A stretch of 64,000 nt of DNA, from NCBI RefSeq assembly GCF_029223195.1, contig NZ_JARHUF010000002.1, positions 186,001-250,000 on the forward strand. The letters run 5' to 3'. The translations under genes and the position numbers were made by a program. Shown in pieces: positions 45,743 through 54,482 of the stretch; position 1 is the first letter of the stretch; every line of letters begins with the position of its first letter. The notes under the pieces are model-generated. The model was not told where the DNA came from. It was given only the letters and a program-made list of their open reading frames with translations, and did not search any database. The stretch is from Vibrio sp. CAU 1672 (GTDB lineage Bacteria; Pseudomonadota; Gammaproteobacteria; Enterobacterales; Vibrionaceae).

Positions 45743-46978
45743 CTAATACAGGGTGGGGTTAAATAGCTGGATGTTTACCGTTTCACCCACTTCGACGTGG
45801 CCTCGTTCACGTTCCAGAACAACGAAACAGTTGGCAAGGCTCATGGAACGAAATGCGCCGGAACTTTGGTTACCAGTAGTTTCGACAACAAACTGACCAT
45901 CTTCCAGCGAGTAGATACCGCGTTGGTAGTCGGTGCGGCCTGGTGCTTTCTTAAAGGCCGTTTTGGTGGTTGCCGGGATGGAGAGTGGCGCTTGCCATTC
46001 ACTATGGCCGGCCAGTTTCGCCAGCATTGGCTGAACCAACACATACATGGTCAGTACGGCTGACACCGGGTTACCCGGTAGCCCGCAGAACCACGCGTCA
46101 TCCAGCTTGCCAAAGGCGAACGGCTTGCCCGGTTTGATCGCCAGTTTCCAAAAGCCGATCTCCCCCAACTGCTCCAAAATATCTTTGGTATAGTCTGCTT
46201 CGCCCACGCTCACGCCACCGGAGGTGACGACGACATCAGCAAGCTGCTGGGCTTTTTCAAACGTGGCTTTGAGTGTTTCAGGGCTGTCCGGAATGATGCC
46301 GAGATCGACCGGCTCACAGCCGAAGTTCTCAATCAACGGTTTAATCCCATAGCGGTTGCTATCGTAGATCTGACCTTCTTCAAGGGATTGTCCCAGGGGC
46401 TTGAGTTCGTCACCGGTTGAGAAAAACGCCACTTTGGGTTTGCGTAGTACGCTGACATGGCTCACGCCCAGTGAAGCCACCATAGGGATGTCGCGGGGAG
46501 TAAGGCGGGTGCCTTTGGCCAGTACAATATCACCTTGTTCAATATCGTCTCCCATCGGGCGAATGTTGGTGTGTGGTTTCACCTTTTGTTGAGTGAACGT
46601 TATGCCTTGATCGGTGACTTCAGTGTTTTCTTGCATGATCACCGCATCACAGCCCGATGGGATTTTCGCGCCGGTCATGATGCGCACACAACTGCCGGTT
46701 GGCCACTCTCCCTCGAATGGCTGGCCGGCGAAGGATTTACCCGCAACAGGTAAAGCCTGACAAGCGTCAAGATCCGCAATTCGCACGGCATAACCGTCCA
46801 TCGCAGAGTTGTCAAAAGGCGGAACATGGATAGGAGAGAGGATATCCTCAGCCAGTACATAGCCCAGTGCATCAGCAAGCGGAAGTTGCACGGAGGTTTG
46901 GATTGGTTTGATTTGCGACAGCATTTTGTCCATCGCATCTTCAATAGGCATTAAGCCTGGTGCATCGCAGCAGCCCAT
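45743..46978 (-). CDS. moeA: Molybdopterin molybdenumtransferase
   Basis: The 411-aa protein has PFDNSAMDGYAVRIADLD near the start, the MoCF domain with FFSTGDELKPLG, YDSNRYGIKPLI, TSGGVSVGEADYTK and GLPGNPVSAVLTMYVLV. It inserts molybdate into adenylated molybdopterin. The ATG at 46978 has agga upstream. The gene is divergent from folE, with a ~150-base gap; moeB follows. Confidence 0.95.
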   Translation of the reverse strand: MGCCDAPGLMPIEDAMDKMLSQIKPIQTSVQLPLADALGYVLAEDILSPIHVPPFDNSAMDGYAVRIADLDACQALPVAGKSFAGQPFEGEWPTGSCVRIMTGAKIPSGCDAVIMQENTEVTDQGITFTQQKVKPHTNIRPMGDDIEQGDIVLAKGTRLTPRDIPMVASLGVSHVSVLRKPKVAFFSTGDELKPLGQSLEEGQIYDSNRYGIKPLIENFGCEPVDLGIIPDSPETLKATFEKAQQLADVVVTSGGVSVGEADYTKDILEQLGEIGFWKLAIKPGKPFAFGKLDDAWFCGLPGNPVSAVLTMYVLVQPMLAKLAGHSEWQAPLSIPATTKTAFKKAPGRTDYQRGIYSLEDGQFVVETTGNQSSGAFRSMSLANCFVVLERERGHVEVGETVNIQLFNPTLY

Positions 46979-47127
46979 CTAGTTATCCTGTTAGCTTTTG
47001 TTTGGGCCAACCTTACCATAATTTCAGGTCAGGTAAGAATGGCACGGTATAAAATGTGGGTGTAATTATTCAAAAATCCGAGTATCCTTGTCTGCCATCC
47101 GAAAGGGGTAAAGTGAGAGGAAGTCGA

Positions 47128-47778
47128 ATGTCAGGTCTTAGCGAGTCAGCGAAGTTAGTAAAAGAAGCGCTAGAGCTCCGTGGTTTAGAAACACCGATGC
47201 GACCAAGCGCGGTAAGCCGTGAAGAAAGAAAGGAAAGAATTGAGCATCATATGCGAGAAATTCTGACGCTTTTAGACCTGGATCTGACAGATGACAGTCT
47301 TGAAGAAACCCCCCACCGCATTGCTAAGATGTACGTGGATGAGATTTTCTCTGGCTTGGATTATGCCAACTTCCCTAAGATCACTGTGATTGAAAATAAA
47401 ATGAACGTCAGTGAAATGGTGAGGGTGAAAGATATTACGGTAACCAGTACCTGTGAGCACCATCTGGTTACCATTGATGGCAAAGCGGCGGTGGCTTATA
47501 TTCCGCGTGGCAAGATCATCGGTTTGTCCAAGATTAACCGTATCGTGCGTTTCTTTGCCCAGCGTCCACAAGTTCAGGAACGGATGACCCAGCAGATATT
47601 GCTGGCATTGCAAACACTGCTTGAGTCTGATGATGTGGCGGTGACGATAGATGCGACTCACTATTGCGTGAAATCCCGCGGGGTCATGGACGCGACCAGT
47701 GAGACAACCACAACGGCACTGGGTGGTATTTTTAAATCGAATCCAGCTACCCGACATGAGTTCTTGTACGGGCTGTGA
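47128..47778 (+). CDS. folE: GTP cyclohydrolase I
   Basis: The 216-aa protein has the zinc and active motifs [39 protein letters not shown] and [16 protein letters not shown]. It converts GTP to dihydroneopterin triphosphate, the first step to folate. The ATG at 47128 follows agagg; a longer in-frame start at 47056 is rejected. It is divergent from moeA. Confidence 0.96.
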   Translation: MSGLSESAKLVKEALELRGLETPMRPSAVSREERKERIEHHMREILTLLDLDLTDDSLEETPHRIAKMYVDEIFSGLDYANFPKITVIENKMNVSEMVRVKDITVTSTCEHHLVTIDGKAAVAYIPRGKIIGLSKINRIVRFFAQRPQVQERMTQQILLALQTLLESDDVAVTIDATHYCVKSRGVMDATSETTTTALGGIFKSNPATRHEFLYGL

Positions 47779-47798
47779 TCAAACATGCTTTGTGTTGA

Positions 47799-47827
47799 AA
47801 AGGATGGCAAACGTCATCCTTTTTTTG
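47799..47827 (+). terminator. Rho-independent terminator of folE
   Basis: The stem aaggatg / catcctt with loop gcaaacgt is followed by seven T residues. Confidence 0.8.
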
Positions 47828-47850
47828 TGTTTAATCTTTTGCTTACGGAC

Positions 47851-48804
47851 TCAGTAGTGTTTTTGTGGCCAGTACATTTTGCAGTAACCAATTGAGACCC
47901 AAATAACCAGCAGAGTTGCCACGCTGAGCTCAAACAAGCCAAAGTCGTGTAGCCAATACCAGTTTGGATGGGAGTCGGCAAAAAATGCGGTGACGCGATA
48001 CATCGCAATGGCACTGATCACCGAAGGGAAGGTGACCGCGGCAATCGACGGCTGAAACTTGCGCCGCAATAAACGCAGGTAGCACAAATAAATCAGCAGT
48101 GTCATGGTAATGGCGATGCCGGCCAATGCGCCGGTCAGGATCGGGTCCGGGCTGGGAAAGTTGACCAGATAAGCGGCCAGAGACAGGTTAACCGGTGCGG
48201 CCATGATCGCCAATGTTGGCCGGGCTTTTTTGGGTAGTGAGCCGAAGAACACCAGCCGATACAGCACCAGTGGCAGCATGAAAAAATAAATCCCGATGCA
48301 TACCATCGCGGTGGTTCCCGAAAACAGGGTGTGGCCGAATTGCGATCCCGCGAGAGAGCTGCTGATCAAACCAACCGGATAGAGAAACCAGCTTGGTACC
48401 ATGTTCGACATTTTGAAGTGCTGTAGCTGGAAACTAAAAAACAGCACCATCATCGTTAAATGCAGTAAAACAGCCATAAACCACAGCGGATAGGCAATAA
48501 AAGGACTCACTATCGCCAGGTAATCACACAATATCAATAACGCCATACTCATCGGCGCCATTAAGCTGCCACGCAGAGGATGACGAATATCAGCCATGAA
48601 AGTACTGGGGCTGGTGGCGTACCTGATCAGGACCGGCGCAAGCAGTATTGCCCCCAAAGCGGCTAAAAAAGGGCGGATTGGCTCACCGAAAGCCGGAACG
48701 TAGAGTGCCCACGCCTGGCCAAGCCCGATTATCCCTAATGCCAATGCAGCCTGTGAAGGTGGGACGTTGTAAAACTTAACCGACCTTCTCCAGTTCCAAA
48801 CCAC
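47851..48804 (-). CDS. TDT (TehA-like) family transporter
   Basis: The 317-aa protein has about ten membrane segments and the TehA/TDT pattern (KFYNVPPSQAALALGIIGLG, VPSWFLYPVGLISSS, IAVVTFP-like AAVTFPSVISAIAMYRV). Relatives carry dicarboxylates, tellurite or sulfite, or resemble SLAC1 anion channels. I chose the GTG at 48804, 9 bases after aaggag; the ATG at 48834 lacks a ribosome site. Substrate unknown. Single gene. Confidence 0.88.
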   Translation of the reverse strand: MVWNWRRSVKFYNVPPSQAALALGIIGLGQAWALYVPAFGEPIRPFLAALGAILLAPVLIRYATSPSTFMADIRHPLRGSLMAPMSMALLILCDYLAIVSPFIAYPLWFMAVLLHLTMMVLFFSFQLQHFKMSNMVPSWFLYPVGLISSSLAGSQFGHTLFSGTTAMVCIGIYFFMLPLVLYRLVFFGSLPKKARPTLAIMAAPVNLSLAAYLVNFPSPDPILTGALAGIAITMTLLIYLCYLRLLRRKFQPSIAAVTFPSVISAIAMYRVTAFFADSHPNWYWLHDFGLFELSVATLLVIWVSIGYCKMYWPQKHY

Positions 48805-49031
48805 GTCAGACCTCTCCTTGTGACCAATGATCATTGGTTAACTTACCCTATTTAAAAGCGCGCATGGTAGCAAGTTTAACGTTTGCTTGCTGCTTAAAGA
48901 GGGTAGAGGACATGCTTTAATGATGCTTTTGTGAGTTTGATTAGATTTTCACAGGAAACAATGTAAAAAGACAGGATAAATGGCTCCATAACGGCGGTTT
49001 CATCGCCTTTAAATATAGAGCCAGATTGTCG

Positions 49032-50432
49032 CTAGGCAGCTTTCTCCGGAAGGTCGCGCTGGCGTAACTTATCATTTTTAAGGGTACGATGAAGTAACTG
49101 GCTGTAAATCGGTTGTCCGCCGAGCAGTTGTGCAATGATCACGGCACCAAGGCTGGTAATGATCAATGGCAGAATCAAGTAGTAGTTATTGGTCATTTCT
49201 ATCACCAGTAAAATCCCGGTGATAGGAGCACGAACTGTCGCGGCGAACAGGGCGCCCATACCTGCGATAGCAAACATGCCTGGCTCAATAGCCATCGTCG
49301 GCAGCAGCAAATCGGCACTGGCGCCAAAGGCATAGCCAAACAGCGTGCCCAACGCGAGCATTGGGGCGAAGATCCCACCAGGGGCCCCGGAACCAAAACA
49401 AAGCAAAGTGGTTAATACCCGGCCAACAAATAACAGTACCATGATGGAAATAGAATAGTTGCCGTGAGCAATATCAGGGATCAGCGCGATGCCGCCACCG
49501 GTTAACTCCGGTACGTAAAGCAGCAGCAGGCCGAATACGCCGCCTAAGGTGGTCCCCAAAAGGAGGTAACGCTTTCGGTCATGTTTATGCAGCGCAACAA
49601 AGCCATCCTGAGCGACAGTCACCAGCTTATTAAACAGGGTGCCGAATACGCCGAACAAGGCTCCTAAAAGTAGGAACAACCAGAGTGCGTTGAGCTCCGG
49701 TGGCTGATATTGCGGCATGGTAATGACGGCATCCTGACCATTAATGGCGCGGAATACAATATTTGCCATGATGGCAGAGATGATCACCGCCCGAATCGAA
49801 ATCAGCGAATAGCGGAACTGAGGGCGCATCTCCTCAACCACAAACATGATCCCTGCGAGTGGGGCATTAAACGCTGCCGCCAGGCCGCCGGCCGCGCCGG
49901 AAGCAAGCAGTGAGTGGCGGGTATCATCGTCTTTTATGCGGAAAATATCGGTGACCATCCGGCCAACCGCACCACCCATCTGAACCGTCGGACCCTCGCG
50001 ACCCAGTACCATACCAGAGCCGAGCGCCCCCATACCGCCGAAGAATTTAACCGGTAAAACGCGCCACCAACGCACCGGGCGGATATTGTCCATCGCGCCT
50101 TCAATTTCCGGGATCCCGGAACCGGCAGCCTCCGGGGCAAACTGGTGAACAAGAAAGTAGCCAATAAAGGCCAGGATAGCGCTGATGAGAAAGGCGGCAA
50201 GCCACAGGGGTAATGCGTTGCCGATCTCACTGCGTAACCACTCCGTCCGGGTTTCAGAGACAAAATGGACCGCAATTTCAAAGTATGTCCCCACAAAGCC
50301 GGCCAGCGTACCGACCAGGGCGGCAAAAAACAATACAGAGAATGGTGTCGAGCCTCGGGAGAGAAATTGGTTAATGGCATCTTTGGGTACGTGCACTAAC
50401 ACTGATTTCACTATTCTCTCGCGTTTGGTCAT
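49032..50432 (-). CDS. clcA: H+/Cl- exchange transporter
   Basis: The 466-aa ClC protein has GSGIPEIEGA (residues 104-113), GREGPTVQMGG with gating Glu146, and GAPGGIFAPMLALG, the chloride-binding segments. The proton glutamate lies in the family-typical region. It exchanges two chloride ions for one proton and helps bacteria survive acid. Ribosome site aggag precedes the start at 50432. Single gene. Confidence 0.95.
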   Translation of the reverse strand: MTKRERIVKSVLVHVPKDAINQFLSRGSTPFSVLFFAALVGTLAGFVGTYFEIAVHFVSETRTEWLRSEIGNALPLWLAAFLISAILAFIGYFLVHQFAPEAAGSGIPEIEGAMDNIRPVRWWRVLPVKFFGGMGALGSGMVLGREGPTVQMGGAVGRMVTDIFRIKDDDTRHSLLASGAAGGLAAAFNAPLAGIMFVVEEMRPQFRYSLISIRAVIISAIMANIVFRAINGQDAVITMPQYQPPELNALWLFLLLGALFGVFGTLFNKLVTVAQDGFVALHKHDRKRYLLLGTTLGGVFGLLLLYVPELTGGGIALIPDIAHGNYSISIMVLLFVGRVLTTLLCFGSGAPGGIFAPMLALGTLFGYAFGASADLLLPTMAIEPGMFAIAGMGALFAATVRAPITGILLVIEMTNNYYLILPLIITSLGAVIIAQLLGGQPIYSQLLHRTLKNDKLRQRDLPEKAA

Positions 50433-50739
50433 TCACTCTTTCTCCTATGGCTGTTGGTTCAATGGGACGGGATGCGCGAATTATACGCCTCGCGTGGATT
50501 TGCCCTAATCGGCAATGTTGCAATTTAGTTTTTCACTATTGAGGGTTGTAGAGAGAGCGAGCTTACCCATTTACCATTATTGTGCTATTGCTCTCATATT
50601 AAGCGTGTTTATTTGGAGACAAAACTTGTTTTTTGAGCAAAATGAACCATGCTTTAAGGGTAAAGCAACATGATTGCTCTATAAGGAGGGATGTGAGGTT
50701 TTACACACAACTTGGATGGATTCAAACCTAAAAGTAGTT

Positions 50740-50833
50740 CCTCGTTATAAGTTCGGGATGCAACTGCAGTAAACCCGATTCGCATGCTCACGATTGAGAA
50801 ACGAGGTTAAGGCGCACATCATGTGCGCCTTTT
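50740..50833 (+). ncRNA. Candidate small RNA: closed multi-hairpin element with terminator
   Basis: The closing stem cctcgtt/aacgagg (50740-50746 with 50800-50806) encloses a tcggg/cccga stem (50753-50757 with 50774-50778), itself with a small tgc/gca hairpin, and a ctca-cgat-tgag hairpin (50787-50798). Directly after comes a 10-bp terminator stem (aaggcgcaca / tgtgcgcctt, 50809-50831) and a T run. No known RNA family was recognised. A 18-codon frame (50716-50772, MDSNLKVVPRYKFGMQLQ) overlaps it but lacks a ribosome site. Confidence 0.5.
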
Positions 50834-50834
50834 A
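50809..50834 (+). terminator. Terminator of the candidate small RNA
   Basis: Perfect 10-bp stem aaggcgcaca / tgtgcgcctt with loop tca, followed by TTTT. No protein gene precedes it on this strand. Confidence 0.85.
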
Positions 50835-50954
50835 AATTTGTGCCGTAAGGTAGGCTGTGTTAGCAAATTTTGACGCATGACTGATCAGGCCCACCTTGCA
50901 TCTGCCTTTCTCTGCAAGCATGATAGACGCTGTTTTTCTAATAATCTCAACGTT

Positions 50955-51533
50955 ATGTCTTTCTTATCAATCAAGCGCTGGTTTGCCGTGTGTTGTATGA
51001 GTGTCACACCTTTATCGGTTGCTAATGCTAATCCGATCTGGTGGAGTAAACTGCTTGGTCATGAGTCGCTAACGGAGTTGCAGTCTGCGCTCCACCAGGA
51101 TCCGCAATGGTATGCCTGCGAGCTCAATGCGGGTGAATCAGCTCTGTGTCTGGATGATTTTTTTTACTACCAGCAACATTTTTACGGCGAGGCGTTACTG
51201 GGGGAGAACCAGCTCAATTTGTCTTTTATCCGCGGATACGATCAGCACGCGCTTAATGATTTGATCTTAAACTTACGCAAAGATGGTTTGGTATTGAGCC
51301 GGGTGGAAATCCAACGAGAACACTATGATGTTGCAGGTGCACTCGGGACGGAAGGTGCCGTTACCAGTGAGGTTGATAAACAACTGATCCTGTTCATCAA
51401 CCGTTATCCGCAAGAGGCGGCGCGAAAACTGCTCTGGGTTAAGGCGGATGCGTTATTTGCCCCCTCCCCTAGAGTACGTGTCGAGCTGGTTAGTGACGGC
51501 GAACTGATTGAACTGCGTGTCAGTCGTCGTTAG
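50955..51533 (+). CDS. Hypothetical exported protein
   Basis: The 192-aa protein has an N-terminal signal-like segment (MSFLSIKRWFAVCCMSVTPL followed by a likely SVANAN cleavage zone) and a soluble domain with Trp and acidic residues. The frame could start earlier, at 50877, but 50955 fits the signal peptide; neither has a good ribosome site. Its last 14 bases overlap the 3' end of the convergent XRE gene. Family not recognised. Confidence 0.65.
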   Translation: MSFLSIKRWFAVCCMSVTPLSVANANPIWWSKLLGHESLTELQSALHQDPQWYACELNAGESALCLDDFFYYQQHFYGEALLGENQLNLSFIRGYDQHALNDLILNLRKDGLVLSRVEIQREHYDVAGALGTEGAVTSEVDKQLILFINRYPQEAARKLLWVKADALFAPSPRVRVELVSDGELIELRVSRR

Positions 51534-51927
51534 TCTCATTGTGACGATTGAGGAAGGCCACCATGGCTGATTGATCAAGAAAACCGTCCGACTTTTTGTG
51601 TGCCCGTAAATACTGATAACCGGCAATTAGCTTGCGGTGTTGTAACTCTTCTTCGCTGGTAAGCTCCCTGTTCATTACATGCTGGTATGCCAACTTGTAA
51701 GCGTCCAAATCAACAACTTCAGCTTGTCGGTACAGGTAGCCACAGCCTGTGGCTAACCACTCCAAAGAACAGTTAGCTTTCATCGCAATTTGATTAGCCT
51801 TGGTCAGGCTGGGCTCACTGCCTTTCAGATACTTGCGGATCAAAGCTTCAGACGTCTCGACACGCCGGGCAAAGCCACTGATACTCTCTTCACCAATTAA
51901 AGTGGCAAGTCGTTGGGCAAAACTCAT
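51520..51927 (-). CDS. XRE-family (phage repressor-like) helix-turn-helix protein
   Basis: The 135-aa protein has a lambda-repressor-type HTH in its first 65 residues (GFARRVETSEALIRKYLKGS, SLTKANQIAMKANCSLEWLA). The C-terminal half is helical, without a peptidase or known sensor. It resembles CI-like HTH regulators, possibly a remnant from a mobile element, although no other phage gene is nearby. It ends in a 14-base overlap with the exported protein. The AKR gene is divergent on the other side. Confidence 0.85.
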   Translation of the reverse strand: MSFAQRLATLIGEESISGFARRVETSEALIRKYLKGSEPSLTKANQIAMKANCSLEWLATGCGYLYRQAEVVDLDAYKLAYQHVMNRELTSEEELQHRKLIAGYQYLRAHKKSDGFLDQSAMVAFLNRHNETNDD

Positions 51928-52022
51928 TTCTTCGTACTCCAGTTCGAATTGCTACAGTTTACTCATTGAGCCGGGGTTAAAACAAGATTAGGATGACTGC
52001 AGTTCAAAAAAAGGAGAAACCC

Positions 52023-52931
52023 ATGGTTGCAAAAGTTGTGACTGCACCGCAAGGCCCGGAGTTTTCAGAGCTGATACAAGGCTACTGGCGGGCAGTGGAT
52101 TGGGGAATGAGTGCGCAAGAGCGTCTGACGTTCCTCAAGCAACATATTGAGCTGGGTGTGACGACGGTTGATCACGCCGACATTTATGGAAATTACGAAT
52201 GTGAGTCTTTATTTGGTGAAGCGCTAGCGTTGGACAAAAGTGTTCGTGATCAAATCCAGATCGTGACCAAGTGTGACATCAACCTATGCGGGAATAAAAC
52301 CCCAGAGCGTAAGATCAACCATTACGATACAAGTGCGGCGCATATTTATCAGTCGGTCAATAATTCGCTTGAACGTCTCAATATTGATGAAATTGATGTG
52401 TTGCTGATCCACCGTCCCGATGTGCTGATGGACGCCGACGAAGTGGCGGAGACGTTTGCTGATTTACATAAAGTCGGTAAGGTCAAGCATTTTGGTGTGT
52501 CTAATTTCACCCCTCGCCAGCTGGAGCTGCTCCAGTCGCGTTTAGGCAAACCACTGGTGACCAACCAGGTGGAAATTAATCCGCTGAATTTTGAGGTAGC
52601 ACACGATGGTACGCTGGACCAGCTGCAAATGCTGAGAACGCGTCCGATGGCCTGGTCATGTTTGGCCGGAGGCGTAATTTTTGGCGGTCAGAGCGAGCAA
52701 GCTGCGCGTGTCCGTAATGAACTTGAAGCGATCCGTGAGGAAGTAGGTGCAAACAGCATCGATGAAGTGATTTATGCCTGGGTCCGACGGTTACCTTCAA
52801 AACCGTTGCCGATTATTGGTTCAGGGAAAATTGAGCGTGTTCAAAGCGCGGTAAATGCGCTGGGTATTGAACTGACCCGTGAGCAGTGGTATCGCGTGTG
52901 GGTGGCATCCAAAGGTCATGGTGTGCCATAG
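52023..52931 (+). CDS. Aldo/keto reductase family oxidoreductase (YdhF-like)
   Basis: The 302-aa protein is an AKR barrel with VDHADIYGNYECESLFGEAL (catalytic Asp and Tyr), IVTKCDI (Lys), DVLLIHRPD (His), HFGVSNFTP and PLPIIGSGKIERVQSAVNAL. It reduces carbonyls with NADPH; the substrate is unknown. The ATG at 52023 follows aaaggag; the ATG at 51993 is rejected. Terminator downstream. Confidence 0.92.
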   Translation: MVAKVVTAPQGPEFSELIQGYWRAVDWGMSAQERLTFLKQHIELGVTTVDHADIYGNYECESLFGEALALDKSVRDQIQIVTKCDINLCGNKTPERKINHYDTSAAHIYQSVNNSLERLNIDEIDVLLIHRPDVLMDADEVAETFADLHKVGKVKHFGVSNFTPRQLELLQSRLGKPLVTNQVEINPLNFEVAHDGTLDQLQMLRTRPMAWSCLAGGVIFGGQSEQAARVRNELEAIREEVGANSIDEVIYAWVRRLPSKPLPIIGSGKIERVQSAVNALGIELTREQWYRVWVASKGHGVP

Positions 52932-52960
52932 CGATCGACTTGACACCTGATTGCAGAAAA

Positions 52961-52987
52961 GCAAAAGCCAGCGATATGCTGGCTTTT
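52961..52987 (+). terminator. Terminator between AKR and small opposite gene (bidirectional)
   Basis: The stem aaagccagc / gctggcttt with loop gatat is followed by TTTTT on the plus strand and TTTTGC on the minus strand. Confidence 0.85.
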
Positions 52988-52997
52988 TGATGATATT

Positions 52998-53171
52998 TCA
53001 TTTATCCGGACGAATGGAATATAAATCGCTGTCGTGTTTACCACACTCTAAATAGTACTGATGCGCTGCTTTTTTATTTTGCGCAACGACCCTCATACTA
53101 TTCATTTTTCCATGTTCGAAGTAACGAATCTCATACTCAACACTGGTATCCAGTTGCTCAGCAGCAGCCAT
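52998..53171 (-). CDS. Small hypothetical protein (57 aa)
   Basis: A very strong ribosome site (ggaggag) sets the start at 53171, so the small protein MAAAEQLDTSVEYEIRYFEH is probably real. It is charged, with a KKAAHQYYLEC helix and no membrane segment. A longer frame to 53255 lacks a start signal. Family not recognised. Confidence 0.7.
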   Translation of the reverse strand: MAAAEQLDTSVEYEIRYFEHGKMNSMRVVAQNKKAAHQYYLECGKHDSDLYSIRPDK

Positions 53172-53317
53172 TGTACTCCTCCATAACTTACCTGTATGAA
53201 TCATGCAAGATATATACCAAACAAAAAAGATCAGCTTGATCGATTTTTTCGTCAATAAATGCGCTTAAACTCACCATTTTGCCAATTGTTGTGAACAAAG
53301 GGTTAATCTGGTCATCT

Positions 53318-53350
53318 ATATAATATCGAAGCGGCAATTTATTTTGCCGC
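53318..53350 (+). promoter_or_regulatory. -10 box and 5' hairpin upstream of DUF6279 lipoprotein gene
   Basis: TATAAT at about 53319 is followed by a hairpin gcggcaa / ttgccgc (53331-53350) in the likely 5' leader, about 83 bases before the start. A good -35 was not found. Confidence 0.4.
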
Positions 53351-53432
53351 CTTGCCTTAAACATTGCCGCGTCTTTAAGTGCTACTTGTTGAGTATAGAA
53401 CTCATTTAATAAAATAGGGAATAAGACGGGAT

Positions 53433-54293
53433 ATGAATTTGTTTTTCGTCAGAAAGAAACGTCATCAAATAGCTTTTTTGCTACTTGCAATTTTATTAGT
53501 TGCCGGATGCACCAAAAAGATGATTTACAGCAATATAGATTGGCTGGCTGTCGAGTTTTTGGATGACTACGTATCGTTAAGTAGTGAGCAGGAAGCATTA
53601 CTTGAGGAAAAAGTGCGTTTGTTAGTCCAGTGGCACAAGGAAGAAGAATTACCCATCTATATTCAACATCTGAATGAATTACAGAACCTAACCGCCAGTA
53701 GTATTTCGGTGGAAGTATTGCAGCAGCATCGCAACAAGGTACAAAAGCATTTTGAACGTTTGCTTTCCAAAATTGCGCCTGACTTATTTTCCCTGAGCCT
53801 ACAGCTGTCACCGGAGCAAGAGCAAGAGTTTTTGGCCAATGTCCGTGACGAGTATCGCGTTCGGGATCAGAAGTATCTGGGTAAAACAGAGCAGGAAATT
53901 CGGCAAATAATTTATGATAAAGCGCTGGAGTGGCTGGAAGATTGGATTGGTGAACCCAACCAGGCGCAGAAGCAGCGAGCCCGTCAATTGTCTGAACAGG
54001 TGGGGGTGAGTGTCTCGCAGTGGCGTGAATACCGGGCCTCTATATATCAGGAACTACAGTTCTTATTTGACAACAAAAATAACGCCGCTGTTTACCAGCA
54101 GGTATTTATGCAGCTACTTTTTGAGCCGGAAAGTTATTACAGCGAATCACTCGATAAAAGGCTGCAAGAAAACTTAAAACTTACGGATCAGTTTACCATT
54201 GAAATCGCTCAGTCAATGACTAAGCGACAATGGCAGCACTATTACGGCAAAATTGATGAATGGCGTGAACTGGCGTTAGATCTGTCAGAATAG
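53433..54293 (+). CDS. DUF6279 family lipoprotein
   Basis: The 286-aa protein has a lipoprotein signal with lipobox LVAGC (IAFLLLAILLVAGCTKKMIY) followed by the family-typical SNIDWLAVEFLDDYVSLSSE and a helical domain with EEELP and LEDWIGEPN. The function is unknown; members are widespread in gammaproteobacteria. Single gene with terminator. Confidence 0.88.
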   Translation: MNLFFVRKKRHQIAFLLLAILLVAGCTKKMIYSNIDWLAVEFLDDYVSLSSEQEALLEEKVRLLVQWHKEEELPIYIQHLNELQNLTASSISVEVLQQHRNKVQKHFERLLSKIAPDLFSLSLQLSPEQEQEFLANVRDEYRVRDQKYLGKTEQEIRQIIYDKALEWLEDWIGEPNQAQKQRARQLSEQVGVSVSQWREYRASIYQELQFLFDNKNNAAVYQQVFMQLLFEPESYYSESLDKRLQENLKLTDQFTIEIAQSMTKRQWQHYYGKIDEWRELALDLSE

Positions 54294-54310
54294 TTAAGCA
54301 TTCAGAACGC

Positions 54311-54343
54311 AACGCAGAGCTTCAATTACTCTGCGTTTTTTTC
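54311..54343 (+). terminator. Rho-independent terminator of the DUF6279 gene
   Basis: The stem aacgcagag / ctctgcgtt with loop cttcaatta is followed by TTTTTTT. Confidence 0.9.
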
Positions 54344-54482
54344 GCTAAAAAACTGATTCAAAGCAAATTTTCTGCCAGTTAACGGCGTAACATGATCTAT
54401 CGACATTGTGGGTTAACTTATCGCGAGCAGTGCAGTAACACTTTCGCCAGCGGGCCCACAGCCGAACACAATGAGAATTATT

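Larger units (their letters stand above)
50433..50954. other. Intergenic region with candidate structured RNA
   Basis: This 522-base gap separates the divergent clcA and a small exported protein. It holds a compact set of hairpins ending in a strong terminator (50740-50833), described separately. The remainder is AT-rich and without a convincing gene. Confidence 0.6.

Noticed and set aside
48805-48834. ATG start for the TDT transporter at 48834
   Set aside because: No ribosome site; GTG 48804 has aaggag 9 bases upstream.
50716-50772. 18-codon frame over the candidate small RNA
   Set aside because: No ribosome site in front of the ATG and it overlaps the paired stems; kept only as a note.
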